A stretch of DNA of 64,000 bases, taken from the NCBI GenBank assembly GCA_018241365.1, contig JAFEDX010000196.1, positions 1-64,000 of the forward strand. The letters are read 5' to 3'. The notes beneath the pieces are model-generated. The model made no database searches. It saw nothing but the letters and a program-made list of their open reading frames with translations, and was not told the origin of the DNA. Position 1 is the stretch's first letter; every line of letters begins with the position of its first letter. Made by a program: the position numbers and the translations under genes. The DNA is from Pseudomonadota bacterium. GTDB lineage: Bacteria; Pseudomonadota; Gammaproteobacteria; Xanthomonadales; Rhodanobacteraceae. Shown here piece by piece: positions 18,729 to 27,245 of the stretch.

Positions 18729-19577
18729 TCAAAGCCCCCAGCAGCCACGCTCCGGATGGAATCCGCGCGGCCGTACGCCGAGCCATTGCTCCAGCTGCGT
18801 GTTGTCGGCGATCAGATCCCGTTCCAGCCGCGTCAACGGGCCATGCAGCTTAGGCAGCATACGGGCACCCACGCGGATCAGTGACGCAGGCACGGGCAAA
18901 GGCACGGTGGACACCGGCAAGCTCGCGCGGACGCGTGCGAACATCGCGGCGGCCGTGATGCGTTCCCCGCCGCCGATCGGCAGCACGCGGCGGGCCGCCC
19001 CGCCGTCCAAGGCATGCAACACCGCGGTCGCGACGTCTTCGGCATGCACGGGCTGGCGCAAACCCGCGCCCGCCGGCAACGCGAACACATGCCAGCGCGC
19101 GGCCCTGCGCGCCAGCGGCGTGAGGCTGCGGTCACGCGCGGCGCCGTAGATCAGGGTCGGCCGCAGGATTGTCCAGGTGACATCGCGCTGCCCGCACGCC
19201 CGTGCCAGCGCGGCTTCGCCATCGCGCAGCCGTTGCGACAACGCGCGCTCGGACGCCACCGGCGAATCCTGCTTGCTGTCGGCGCTCATCGAACTGGTCG
19301 CGACCACGCGTTGCAACGCCGGCGCAGCGCCGGATTCAATCCATGCGGCCAGCACATCCAGCGGCGCGAAACTGCAGACGGATGCCGCGTCATTCGCCTC
19401 GCGTGGCGGCCGTGGCAATTCGCCCCGCAACCATTCCACGCCATGCGCTGCGGTCTGCGCCCGGCGTGACAAGGCCAACACTCGTGTGCCAGCCTTGACG
19501 AGTTCGGGCAACAGGAAATATCCGATCTGGCTGCTGGCGCCTGCCACCACCACCGTCCCCCTGCGCCAATCATCCAT
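18729..19577 (-). CDS. NAD(P)-binding SDR/epimerase-like protein
   Basis: 282-residue Rossmann protein of the atypical or extended SDR type. The dinucleotide loop GASSQIG lies near residues 13-19. An ATSSMSADS stretch near 93 and ILRPTLIYGAARD near 136 follow, as in NAD-dependent epimerases. A standard YxxxK catalytic pair is not obvious, so it may be a non-catalytic or redox-sensing SDR. ATG 19575-19577 starts 1 nt after the TPR gene's stop, so the two are probably one transcript with the GT2 gene downstream. Substrate unknown. Confidence 0.75.
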   Translation of the reverse strand: MDDWRRGTVVVAGASSQIGYFLLPELVKAGTRVLALSRRAQTAAHGVEWLRGELPRPPREANDAASVCSFAPLDVLAAWIESGAAPALQRVVATSSMSADSKQDSPVASERALSQRLRDGEAALARACGQRDVTWTILRPTLIYGAARDRSLTPLARRAARWHVFALPAGAGLRQPVHAEDVATAVLHALDGGAARRVLPIGGGERITAAAMFARVRASLPVSTVPLPVPASLIRVGARMLPKLHGPLTRLERDLIADNTQLEQWLGVRPRGFHPERGCWGL

Positions 19578-19578
19578 G

Positions 19579-21249
19579 TCAGTTGTTGCGATGGATCCGC
19601 GCGTCGACTTCACTGATGCGCGGATCCTGCGGCACCAGCTGCTGGGCCTCCTGGATCGCCGTGCGTGCCGCCGCGGTACGGCCCAGCATGACATCGTGAT
19701 CGGCGCGATCCAGCCAGGCGCTGCCCAGGCGGTGCCGCATCATGCCGGCGACGGGATCGCCCGGGTCGAGCTGCTCCAGCGTTGCCAGCATGTCGTTGGC
19801 GTGTTCGAGATTGCCGTCGCGCAACGCCTGGTCGAATTGGCCACGGGTCACCTGCGGCAGTGCCCGCAGACCGGCCTGGGCATCGGCATCATTGCCGTCG
19901 ATCCCAAGCGCGGCACGATACAGGTCATACGCGCTGTCACCGGGTGGAAGCATGATATCGCCCTTGCGCGCAGCGGCCCTGGCACGTGCCACCAGCCGCG
20001 CGATCCTTGCCGACTGCACCGGGGTCAAGTTCGCGGCTGGCGCCGGTGCAGCCGCGGCGACGCGAGCACCACCCGCAGCGAGGCGCGAACGCGCGGCGGC
20101 AAGGTCTGCCGATTTCGGCGCCAGCGTTGCGGCATGATCCAGCAGCGCGCCGGCTGCGCGCGCATGGCCCGAATCGATCGCGGCATTGGCCTGCATGACC
20201 AGGGCCTCGGCGACCTGTCCGAGTCCGGCCTGGGCCTTGGCGTTGCCGGGATCGGCCGCGAGCGCGGCCTTGAATTGCGCCTCGGCGTTGTCTTCACCAC
20301 TGCCCGTGACCTTGCCGGCGCGCAGATCGGACTCGCCCTGCGCGAGATACTGGTCGCGCTGCTGGTCCGCGGCGCGATCGGCCGCGGAAACCAGCGCACG
20401 CAAGCTGGGCAACTGCGAATAGCGCGGCAACAGGCCCGCAAGACTGGAGAGCGTTTGCCTCGCCCCCGCACGATCGTGGTTGCCGAGCTGGGTCTGGATG
20501 CGGTTGGCCAGCACGTCGCCGACCTGGTCCATGCCATGGCGCGCCACCGCGTTCTGTGGATCACCCGCCAGCACCTTGCCGAACAGCGCGGCCGCACCAT
20601 CGCTCCCGTCGATGCGCCCGTTGGCAAGCGCAGCGCGTGCCTGGTTGATCAACACGTCGATGTTCGCGCTATGCAATACCGCCCTGGCCAGCGCATCATC
20701 CAGCGCCTGCACGTCGGCGCCGCCGCCGAGCAGGCTGCGCGCCTCTTCCAGCGACGCCCGCGCATCGGTGTAATCGCGTCGCTGCAGCGCGTCGCGCGCT
20801 TTCGCCAGCTCCGCGTTGCCGACCTTCTGCAGGCCCGTGAGTGCCTGCTCGTTGTCGGGGTCGAGCGCGCGCGCGGCTTCGTACAGGTCACGCGCGCTGT
20901 CGGGCCCGCCCGACAGCTTGCCCGCCGCGAACGCGGTGTCGGCGCGCGTCAGCAGGGCATTCAACTGGGTCTGCGGCAACCAGCCGCGCAACATCGCCTG
21001 GTGGCTCCACGCCCACGCGCCACCGCCGGCCACTGCCAGCACGATGACGATGGCAAGCCAGGGGATGCGGCGCTGCCGGCGCGGCGTGTGGTCGCGATCC
21101 CGGTGGGCTGCAAACGGCGGCCGCGTCGGCGGATCCACGCGCAGGTCGGAACGCCGTTCCGCACCCGCATCCAGTTGATCCAGGTTGCCGAGCACCGGTT
21201 CGGTCCGGTGCGGCGTGTCACGGGAAGAAGCATCGTGCCGACTGTTCAT
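19579..21249 (-). CDS. Membrane-anchored TPR protein with four ~100-residue repeats
   Basis: 556-residue protein of unknown function. A charged, proline- and arginine-rich cytoplasmic N-terminus (1-60) is followed by one transmembrane helix (about 63-81, WLAIVIVLAVAGGGAWAW). The rest, probably periplasmic, is alanine-rich helical repeat. Four units of about 100 residues begin near 96, 197, 298 and 413. Each opens with an A..AG(K/R)(L/I/V) helix, then a segment ending (D/G)P.N..A..G, the TPR signature, followed by a second TPR-like pair. ATG 21247-21249 (MNSRHD) is the best start. It heads a likely operon with the epimerase and GT2 genes. Confidence 0.75.
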   Translation of the reverse strand: MNSRHDASSRDTPHRTEPVLGNLDQLDAGAERRSDLRVDPPTRPPFAAHRDRDHTPRRQRRIPWLAIVIVLAVAGGGAWAWSHQAMLRGWLPQTQLNALLTRADTAFAAGKLSGGPDSARDLYEAARALDPDNEQALTGLQKVGNAELAKARDALQRRDYTDARASLEEARSLLGGGADVQALDDALARAVLHSANIDVLINQARAALANGRIDGSDGAAALFGKVLAGDPQNAVARHGMDQVGDVLANRIQTQLGNHDRAGARQTLSSLAGLLPRYSQLPSLRALVSAADRAADQQRDQYLAQGESDLRAGKVTGSGEDNAEAQFKAALAADPGNAKAQAGLGQVAEALVMQANAAIDSGHARAAGALLDHAATLAPKSADLAAARSRLAAGGARVAAAAPAPAANLTPVQSARIARLVARARAAARKGDIMLPPGDSAYDLYRAALGIDGNDADAQAGLRALPQVTRGQFDQALRDGNLEHANDMLATLEQLDPGDPVAGMMRHRLGSAWLDRADHDVMLGRTAAARTAIQEAQQLVPQDPRISEVDARIHRNN

Positions 21250-21662
21250 GCACAGGGCCTGTCGCCGCCACGCCATACAAGTCGCGTTGCTCTCGCAGCG
21301 GCTGCCAGACGAGGCGTGCGCTGCACCGCCATGGTGGTTCCACGGTCGATGCGCGCACCGATGGATGGTGGCCGCTGCGGAGCAACCCTTCGGGCCGGGG
21401 CCATTCGCCCGCATGGCTGTGTCATCGCTCGTCTATGTATCGACATACACCTTCCTCACTCTTCCTTGCCCTGCAGGCGAATGGCCGACGGCGCGACCGC
21501 ACGGCGTGGCGTCGACAGGCCCACCGCCGAAGCACGCTCCGGCGTTCCATTCCTGCTGATAAGACCACGAGCATCCGCGCCGGTTCCGGTCCCGCCCTGG
21601 TGCGCGAACGGGATCATCTTAACATTCAGGCGTTTGCGCCACCCCCGCGCGAAACGGGACGT
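21250..21662. other. 413-bp gap between relA and the TPR gene
   Basis: No supported gene. Open frames across it are read-throughs of neighbours. A weak -10-like TAAGAT on the minus strand lies near the relA end and a short inverted repeat (TATGT/ACATA) lies near 21435-21450. It presumably carries the relA 3' end signals and the promoter of the TPR-epimerase-GT2 operon, but I cannot place either with confidence. Confidence 0.4.
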
Positions 21663-23741
21663 TCAGCCACCGGCCAGCCGGCGTGCGTCGGTCACGTTCG
21701 GCAAGGCGGACAGCCTGGCCAGCAGCGTCGCCAACTCGCCGTAGTCGTGCACGCGCAAGGTGAAGTGCATGGCGACCTCGCCAAGGTCGCGGTCACTGCG
21801 GCTGTCCGAAGCCACGATCCGGGCGCCATGGTTGGCGATGGTGTTGGTGACGTCGCGTTGCAGGTCACGGCGGTCATAGCCCCTCACCACGATCGCGACT
21901 TCGTAGGCGCGGTCCGGTGCACTCTGCCAGCGCACCTCGATCACGCGCGCCGGGCTGCGTGCGCGCAGGCGCGCCAGCGCGACGCAATCGGCACGGTGCA
22001 CGGTGACGCCACGGCCGCGCGTGATGTAGCCGGTCACCGGATCGCCCGGCAGGGGTCGGCAGCAGCGGGCCAGGGTGGTCATGAGGTTGCCAACCCCCTC
22101 GACCGTCAGTGCTCCGGGCTTGCCGTCCTCGCGCGACGTCGGACGCGGCACCGTTGGCGCCGGCACCACCGGTGGTGCCGGCTGTAATTCCAGCAGTGCG
22201 CGCGTCAAGGTTGCGGCACCGATTTCACCGAGCGCCAGCGCGGCCAGCAATTCCTCGCGTGATTTGCGACCGAGTTTCGCAGGCAGGCGTTCCAGCACAT
22301 CGTCCGGTATCGCCAGGCGGCGCGCTTCGCGCTCGAGGATCTGCTTTCCTGCGGCGACGTTGGCAGCCAGATCCGCGTGCCGGAACCAGGCGCGCAGCTT
22401 GCCGCGCGCGCTTGCGGTCGCGAGATAGCCAAGCTGCGGCGACAGCCAGTCGCGGCTCGGCGCAGGTTCGCGCGTGGTGAGGATTTCGACGCGGTCGCCG
22501 CTGGTCGGCTGGTACGTCAGCGGCACGATGCGGCCGTTGACCTTGGCACCGCGGCAGCGATGACCGACCAGCGTATGCACGTGGTAGGCGAAATCGAGCA
22601 CCGTCGCACCGGCGGGCAAATCCACCACTTCGCCCTTCGGCGTCAGCAGGTACACGCGATCCTCGGCCAGCTCCGCACGCAGTTCGGCAGCCAGGGTCGC
22701 GTCGTCTTCGCCATCGGCACGCGTTTCCAGCAGTTTGCGCATCCATTCGATGCGCGCCTGGTAGGCGGCATCGCCCGAGCCGCTTTCCTTGTAGCGCCAG
22801 TGCGCGGCAACGCCGAGCTCGGCGCCGCGATGCATTTCCTCGGTGCGGATCTGCACTTCGAGGGTCTTGCCGTCCGGTCCGATCACCGCGGTGTGCAGCG
22901 AGCGATAGTTGTTGCCTTTGGGGCGCGCGATGTAGTCGTCGAATTCCTGCGGGATGATCGGCCACAGTGCGTGGACCGCGCCCAGCACCGCGTAGCAATC
23001 CGCGACGCTGCCGGTGAGTACGCGCAACGCGCGGATGTCGTACAGCTCGCCGAAGCCGATGCGCTTGCGCTGCATCTTCCGCCAGATCGAATAGATGTGC
23101 TTGGCGCGGCCGTCGACGCTGGCCTTGATGCCTTGGGCGGTGAGCGCTTCGCGCAATTGCGTGACACAGCGCCCGATCCAGGCGTCGCGGTCCTCGCGGC
23201 GCTCGTCCAGCAGCACGGCGATGCGGCGATAGACTTCCGGCTGCAGGTAGCGGAACGCCAGGTCCTCCAGTTCCCATTTCCAATGGCCGATGCCGAGCCG
23301 GTTGGCGAGTGGTGCGTGGATGTCGCGGGTCAATTGCGCCAGCGCACGGCGTTCGGATTCCGGCAGTGCCGCGGCGGCGCGCAGCGTTGCCAACTGCCGT
23401 GCCAGCAGCAGGTACACCACCCGCAAGTCGCGGATGATCGCCAGCAGCAGGCGGCGCAAACCTTCCGGGTTGTCGCCGGCATCGCGCGCGGCGTGCAGCG
23501 CCCACACCCGCTCGGCCTGCTGCTGGCCTTCCACCAGGCGACGCAGCGAATCCGTCGCGCGCGCGGATGCCGCAACCCAGGCTTCCGGCTGCACGCGCGC
23601 CACCGCATACCACGCGGCAGCGGCAAGGGTTTCGTCATCACACTCCACTTCGCGCAACAACGCATCCGTGTCCGTCAACAGCGCGCGCCCGGCAGCCGGC
23701 AATCCGGCAACGGGTGCGAAAATGTGCAACTCAGCTGGCAT
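21663..23741 (-). CDS. relA: (p)ppGpp synthetase RelA
   Basis: 692-residue long RSH enzyme that makes (p)ppGpp on stalled ribosomes. The N-terminal hydrolase-like domain lacks an HDxxED motif, so it is predicted to be synthesis-only. The synthetase domain has GRAKHIYSIWRKMQ near 225, the EFDD charge motif in PQEFDDYIARPKGNNYRSLH (EXDD is the monofunctional RelA type) and VQIRTEEMH. TGS (LTPKGEVVDLPAG), zinc-finger (LARCCRPLPGD) and C-terminal ACT domains follow. ATG 23739-23741 (MPAELHIF) was chosen; earlier in-frame codons run into the next gene's promoter region. Confidence 0.94.
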   Translation of the reverse strand: MPAELHIFAPVAGLPAAGRALLTDTDALLREVECDDETLAAAAWYAVARVQPEAWVAASARATDSLRRLVEGQQQAERVWALHAARDAGDNPEGLRRLLLAIIRDLRVVYLLLARQLATLRAAAALPESERRALAQLTRDIHAPLANRLGIGHWKWELEDLAFRYLQPEVYRRIAVLLDERREDRDAWIGRCVTQLREALTAQGIKASVDGRAKHIYSIWRKMQRKRIGFGELYDIRALRVLTGSVADCYAVLGAVHALWPIIPQEFDDYIARPKGNNYRSLHTAVIGPDGKTLEVQIRTEEMHRGAELGVAAHWRYKESGSGDAAYQARIEWMRKLLETRADGEDDATLAAELRAELAEDRVYLLTPKGEVVDLPAGATVLDFAYHVHTLVGHRCRGAKVNGRIVPLTYQPTSGDRVEILTTREPAPSRDWLSPQLGYLATASARGKLRAWFRHADLAANVAAGKQILEREARRLAIPDDVLERLPAKLGRKSREELLAALALGEIGAATLTRALLELQPAPPVVPAPTVPRPTSREDGKPGALTVEGVGNLMTTLARCCRPLPGDPVTGYITRGRGVTVHRADCVALARLRARSPARVIEVRWQSAPDRAYEVAIVVRGYDRRDLQRDVTNTIANHGARIVASDSRSDRDLGEVAMHFTLRVHDYGELATLLARLSALPNVTDARRLAGG

Positions 23742-23862
23742 TGGCGATGTGTCCACAGGTTGCAAAAGCCATCTCCATCGCGCGCGGGAAAGGCCGACGA
23801 AAGACGGCTCGTGTATCAAGAGGATAGTCGCCGACGCCCCCGTGCGACCCGCATGGGGCACT

Positions 23863-23874
23863 GCTATCATCGCC
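23863..23874 (+). promoter_or_regulatory. Extended -10 promoter, near-leaderless start
   Basis: TGCTATCAT (extended -10, hexamer 23865-23870) lies 8 nt before the ATG at 23879, so transcription would start about 1-2 nt before the start codon. The 12-mer GCTATCATCGCC is identical to one upstream of lpoA at 12833. Confidence 0.5.
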
Positions 23875-23878
23875 CCCC

Positions 23879-24343
23879 ATGCGCACCCGAAAGATGTTGA
23901 CGGCCGCCCTGGCCCTGCTGGTTGTCGCCCTGCCCGTCATGGCGCAGCAATTTTCCTCGCTCGAGGAGCGGATGTCAGCGGCCGATTTCAAGGCTGCCGG
24001 ACTCGACAAGCTCAGCCCCGAACAACTCCAGTATCTCGACAATTGGCTGCGCACGCACGAGCAGACCAAGATGGTGTCCGCGAGCGGCCAGCCGGTGTTC
24101 TATGCGGAAAACCAGCCCCGCGACAAATTCAGCACGCATCTGGTCGGGCATTTCAGCGGCTGGGGCGGACACAGCGTGTTCACGCTCGACAACGGCCAGG
24201 TCTGGAAGCAGGCCGAGTCGGGCGCCTATTCCTGCCCTGATATCGATAATCCGGAAGTCACCCTCAAGCCGATGATCCTCGGCAGCTGGCTGATGTACGT
24301 GCAAGGCTGCAACCAGAGCGTGCGCGTCGAACGCGTGAAGTGA
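23879..24343 (+). CDS. Small secreted protein of unknown function
   Basis: 154 residues with a clear Sec signal peptide: basic MRTRK, a hydrophobic core, and a likely cut after PVMAQ near residue 22. The mature part is hydrophilic with a helical LSPEQLQYLDNWLRTHE segment and a compact core (FSGWGGHSVFTLDNGQVW) resembling a small beta-barrel. Two late cysteines (in SYSCPD and VQGCNQ) could form a disulfide. I do not recognise a named family, though similar proteins are common in xanthomonads. It is divergent from relA. Its promoter implies an almost leaderless transcript. Confidence 0.7.
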   Translation: MRTRKMLTAALALLVVALPVMAQQFSSLEERMSAADFKAAGLDKLSPEQLQYLDNWLRTHEQTKMVSASGQPVFYAENQPRDKFSTHLVGHFSGWGGHSVFTLDNGQVWKQAESGAYSCPDIDNPEVTLKPMILGSWLMYVQGCNQSVRVERVK

Positions 24344-24436
24344 GCCCCGCAGGCGCGGGCGCCAACCCCTGTTGATTCCCCTGTCCCGCCCTCATGATGG
24401 CGGGATTGCGCAAGCGCGGCCCCAAGAGGATCGGGT

Positions 24437-24859
24437 GTGCTGGAAGTCTGGTTGCCCCTGTTGAGCCTGTTCGCGCTTGCTGCGGCGTGGTATCACGTCC
24501 TGCGCCTGCGCGAACGCGTGACCACACACGCACGGCAATTGTGCGAGCGGCACGGCCTGCAGCTCCTCGACGACAGCGTGGCGCTGCACCGCCTGCACGC
24601 CAACTGGCAGAACGGCGCGCTGCACGTGACGCGTGAATACCGCTTTGAAACCAGCCGCGGGGGCGACGACCGCCAAGCCGCCAGTATCACCGTGCAAGGC
24701 GACCGCATCGTAGCCTCCGGCATGCCTTCGCTTGAACCCGCGGCTACCGCGCCAGCGGCCGCTGCGGCGACGCCGTACCTGCGGCCGACATTGCCACGGC
24801 AGGATTCCGCTTCCGGCAACGTGGTGCCGTTCGAACGCGGACGCAGGACGCTGCACTGA
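24437..24859 (+). CDS. DUF3301 family membrane-anchored protein
   Basis: 140 residues starting at GTG 24437. An N-terminal transmembrane helix (about 3-22, WLPLLSLFALAAAWYHVL) is followed by a conserved cytoplasmic domain: LRERVTTHARQLCERHGLQLLDDSVAL, then a strand-rich REYRFETS segment. This pattern matches DUF3301, a gammaproteobacterial family of unknown function. The C-terminal third is alanine- and proline-rich and poorly conserved. It follows the secreted protein by 93 bp on the same strand. Confidence 0.75.
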   Translation: MLEVWLPLLSLFALAAAWYHVLRLRERVTTHARQLCERHGLQLLDDSVALHRLHANWQNGALHVTREYRFETSRGGDDRQAASITVQGDRIVASGMPSLEPAATAPAAAAATPYLRPTLPRQDSASGNVVPFERGRRTLH

Positions 24860-25229
24860 CTTGGCCAGAGCGGTTCCGCTCGCCGATCGCGCGCCGGCGC
24901 AAACTCAGGCCTCCTGCCCTCGAACATGCGCGCCTTTCCCGCGCGCTCGTCTGCGCGGCTGCGGCGCCGCCGACGGCGCCGAGCTGTGCTCCGATGTCCG
25001 GCCATCCATGGCCGCTCTGAGCGAATTCAACCCGCGTGCTTCGCGGCTACACGCGCGCAGGAAGCGCGCCAATCGGCCCCCTGAAACAATGCGAGCGAAC
25101 GGCGGATAAGGCCGAAGGATGGCGCACGGGAAAAGGCATGGACATCGAAACGTCAACGGCACGGGTTGCGGCATTCGCCGTGATGACGATCATGGAGTCA
25201 AAGCGAGCTGCGCGCGCCAAGTCCCACCG
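24860..25229. other. 370-bp gap between DUF3301 gene and sspB 3' end
   Basis: Convergent intergenic region. It contains GC-rich inverted repeats, among them a 7-bp stem GGCGCCG / CGGCGCC and a GAGCG / CGCTC hairpin just after the DUF3301 stop, but no T-run that would mark an intrinsic terminator. I see no gene in it. Confidence 0.4.
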
Positions 25230-25727
25230 TCATTTCACGACATGCAGGCTGGGCTTGCCCTTGGGCCGTGGCTTGTCGGAATCGCCACCATCGGCAACGG
25301 GCGCGGGATTGCCATCGTCCACGGCATCCTGGGCCGGCGTGGGCACGGCCTGCAAGGGCGGGGCCTTCGATCCGGGCTGCGGGATGGATGCCTCCAGCGG
25401 CGGCGCAACCGAACCCGGTGCGTCTTCGGCCAGCAACATGCCCTGCCCGTTCTCGCGCGCGTAGATCGCCTGCACCGCCGCCACCGGCACGCTGACGGAC
25501 TGGCTGACGCCGCCGAAGCGCGCGGTGAGCGTGATCACGTCGTTGCCCATGTCCAGATGCCCGACCGCGCGCGGCGCCAGGTTCAGCACCACCCGGCCTT
25601 CGCTGACCGCCTGCGGCGGCACCTGCACGCCCGGCTTGCCGGCATCGACCACGATGTGGGGCGTGAGGCCGTTGTCGCAGATCCACTCGTACACCGCCCG
25701 CAGCAGGTACGGACGGTTGGAGGTCAT
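25230..25727 (-). CDS. sspB: ClpXP protease specificity-enhancing factor SspB
   Basis: 165-residue adaptor that delivers ssrA-tagged proteins to ClpXP. The substrate-binding domain covers about residues 1-115 (MTSNRPYLLRAVYEWICDNGLTPHI, then VVLNLAPRAVGHLDMGN). A long flexible proline- and alanine-rich linker ends in the ClpX-docking tail SLHVVK, matching the L-x-VVK end of E. coli SspB. ATG 25725-25727 is clear from the conserved N-terminus. It lies 14 bp downstream of sspA and is almost certainly co-transcribed. Confidence 0.95.
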   Translation of the reverse strand: MTSNRPYLLRAVYEWICDNGLTPHIVVDAGKPGVQVPPQAVSEGRVVLNLAPRAVGHLDMGNDVITLTARFGGVSQSVSVPVAAVQAIYARENGQGMLLAEDAPGSVAPPLEASIPQPGSKAPPLQAVPTPAQDAVDDGNPAPVADGGDSDKPRPKGKPSLHVVK

Positions 25728-25741
25728 GGCGGACGCTTCGG

Positions 25742-26371
25742 TCACAATTCGCCCAGCAGGCGCTCTTCGGCGGTGAGGCTGCGCGCGAAACCCTGGCTGC
25801 GGAACAGGCGCTCGCCGTAATCGACGATAGGCCTCGCTTCCTTCGGCAACTGCACGCCAAGCGACGGCAGGCGCCACACCACCGGCGCCACCAGGCAATC
25901 GGCGAGACTGATCTCGGGATTGAGGAAGAACTTGGCGGCCTTGAACAGCGGCAACGCGGACATCAAATGATCGCGCAGGCGCTTGCGCGCGGCTTCGGCG
26001 GGACGGCCGCCGGCACGGATGTGGGCGACTTCCGGTACCCAGTCGCGCTCGATGCGCACGCAGGCCAGGCGCAGGCGTGCGCGTGACAGCGGATCAACCG
26101 GCATCAGCGGCGGGTGCGGGTAGCGCTCGTCGATGTACTCGCACACCACATCAGGCTCGTACAGGACCATATCGCGATCCTGCAGCGTGGGTGTGTCGCC
26201 GTACGGATTGATCGACAGCAGTTCGTCGTGCGGCTTGCCGGGCGGCACTTCGACGCGGTCGTAGACCACGCCCTTGGCGGCCAGCACCAGCCGCACCCGG
26301 TGCGACTGCACGTCGTCGGGCGCGGTGAACAAGGTCAGCACGGTGCGGGTGGTGTGTGCGGTTTGGATCAT
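25742..26371 (-). CDS. sspA: Stringent starvation protein A (RNA polymerase-associated)
   Basis: 209-residue glutathione-S-transferase-fold protein that binds RNA polymerase and modulates stationary-phase and stress transcription. The thioredoxin-like half (TLFTAPDDVQSHRVRLVLAAKG, then NPYGDTPTLQDRD and LYEPDVVCEYIDERYP) is followed by the helical GST C-terminal domain. SspA proteins generally lack glutathione-binding activity. It lies between petC and sspB, an order common in beta- and gammaproteobacteria. Confidence 0.94.
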   Translation of the reverse strand: MIQTAHTTRTVLTLFTAPDDVQSHRVRLVLAAKGVVYDRVEVPPGKPHDELLSINPYGDTPTLQDRDMVLYEPDVVCEYIDERYPHPPLMPVDPLSRARLRLACVRIERDWVPEVAHIRAGGRPAEAARKRLRDHLMSALPLFKAAKFFLNPEISLADCLVAPVVWRLPSLGVQLPKEARPIVDYGERLFRSQGFARSLTAEERLLGEL

Positions 26372-26456
26372 GCCAGTGTCCCCCTTGGGCGCTTGGGCCC
26401 GCTCGCAGGCCCTGGGTCCGGTGACGCGACAGTCCCGGGTATGGAAGTCATCACCT

Positions 26457-26475
26457 GGCGGGCACGACGCCCGCC
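26457..26475 (-). other. Hairpin between petC and sspA
   Basis: A perfect 7-bp stem (GGCGGGC / GCCCGCC) with a 5-nt loop lies 2 nt after the petC stop. No T-run follows, so it is more likely a processing or mRNA-stability element than a terminator. Confidence 0.4.
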
Positions 26476-26477
26476 GA

Positions 26478-27245
26478 TCAATGCACGTCCTTCCAATATT
26501 CCTTCTTCAGCACCAGCGCGAACAGGGTGAAAAGTACCAGGTACAGCACCACCCACGCGCCAATGTGACTGCGCACCAGTTCGTCCGGGGCGGACACCCA
26601 GGTCAGGAACGTGGTGATGTCGCGCACGGCCCCGTCGTATTGGGCGGGCGTCATGCTGCCGGCATGCGCGAGCTTCAGTTCCTTGACCGTGGCCGGCAAG
26701 CCGTTCTCGGCCGGGTTCATCACCGCGACCTGCTCGCCCTGCAGCTCCCACAACGGGAACGGCATCGCGACGTTCGGGAACACCGTGTTGTTCCAGCCGC
26801 TGTTGGTCGCAGGGTCCAGGTAGAACGACTTGAGGTATGCGGCCACCCAGTTGGCGCCCTTGGCGCTGACCTCCAGCGACAGATCGGGCGGGGCCTTGCC
26901 GAACCACTTCTCGGCATCGGCCTCGGGCATGGCCGAGACAATCGGCTCGCCGAACTTGGCCCCCGTGAAGTTGAGGTTGTCCATCACCTGCTTTTCGGTG
27001 AGGCCCAGTCCTTCCGCCATCTGCGAATAACGCAGGTACTTCAGCGAATGGCAGCCGACGCAGTAGTTCATGTACAGGCGCGCGCCGCGTTGCAGCGACG
27101 CCTGGTCGTGCACGTTGACGTTGGCATTGGGCAGCCCGCCGCCCTCTTCCGCGAAGGCGCTGGGCGCCATCACGAGTGTCAGGGCGAACGCGAGCAGGGC
27201 GAAGGCGAGGGTGCGCATGGAGGCGCGGAGAGTCTTGTCAGGCAT
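26478..27245 (-). CDS. petC: Ubiquinol-cytochrome c reductase, cytochrome c1
   Basis: 255-residue cytochrome c1 of the bc1 complex. A cleavable signal (hydrophobic core near 10-30) precedes a periplasmic domain with the haem c motif CVGCH near residue 62. The likely methionine axial ligand is in NVAMPFPLWE, and a C-terminal membrane anchor (WVVLYLVLFTLFALVLKK) ends the protein. Start ATG 27243-27245 overlaps petB by 8 bases; a second in-frame Met at codon 10 could also serve. Confidence 0.95.
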   Translation of the reverse strand: MPDKTLRASMRTLAFALLAFALTLVMAPSAFAEEGGGLPNANVNVHDQASLQRGARLYMNYCVGCHSLKYLRYSQMAEGLGLTEKQVMDNLNFTGAKFGEPIVSAMPEADAEKWFGKAPPDLSLEVSAKGANWVAAYLKSFYLDPATNSGWNNTVFPNVAMPFPLWELQGEQVAVMNPAENGLPATVKELKLAHAGSMTPAQYDGAVRDITTFLTWVSAPDELVRSHIGAWVVLYLVLFTLFALVLKKEYWKDVH

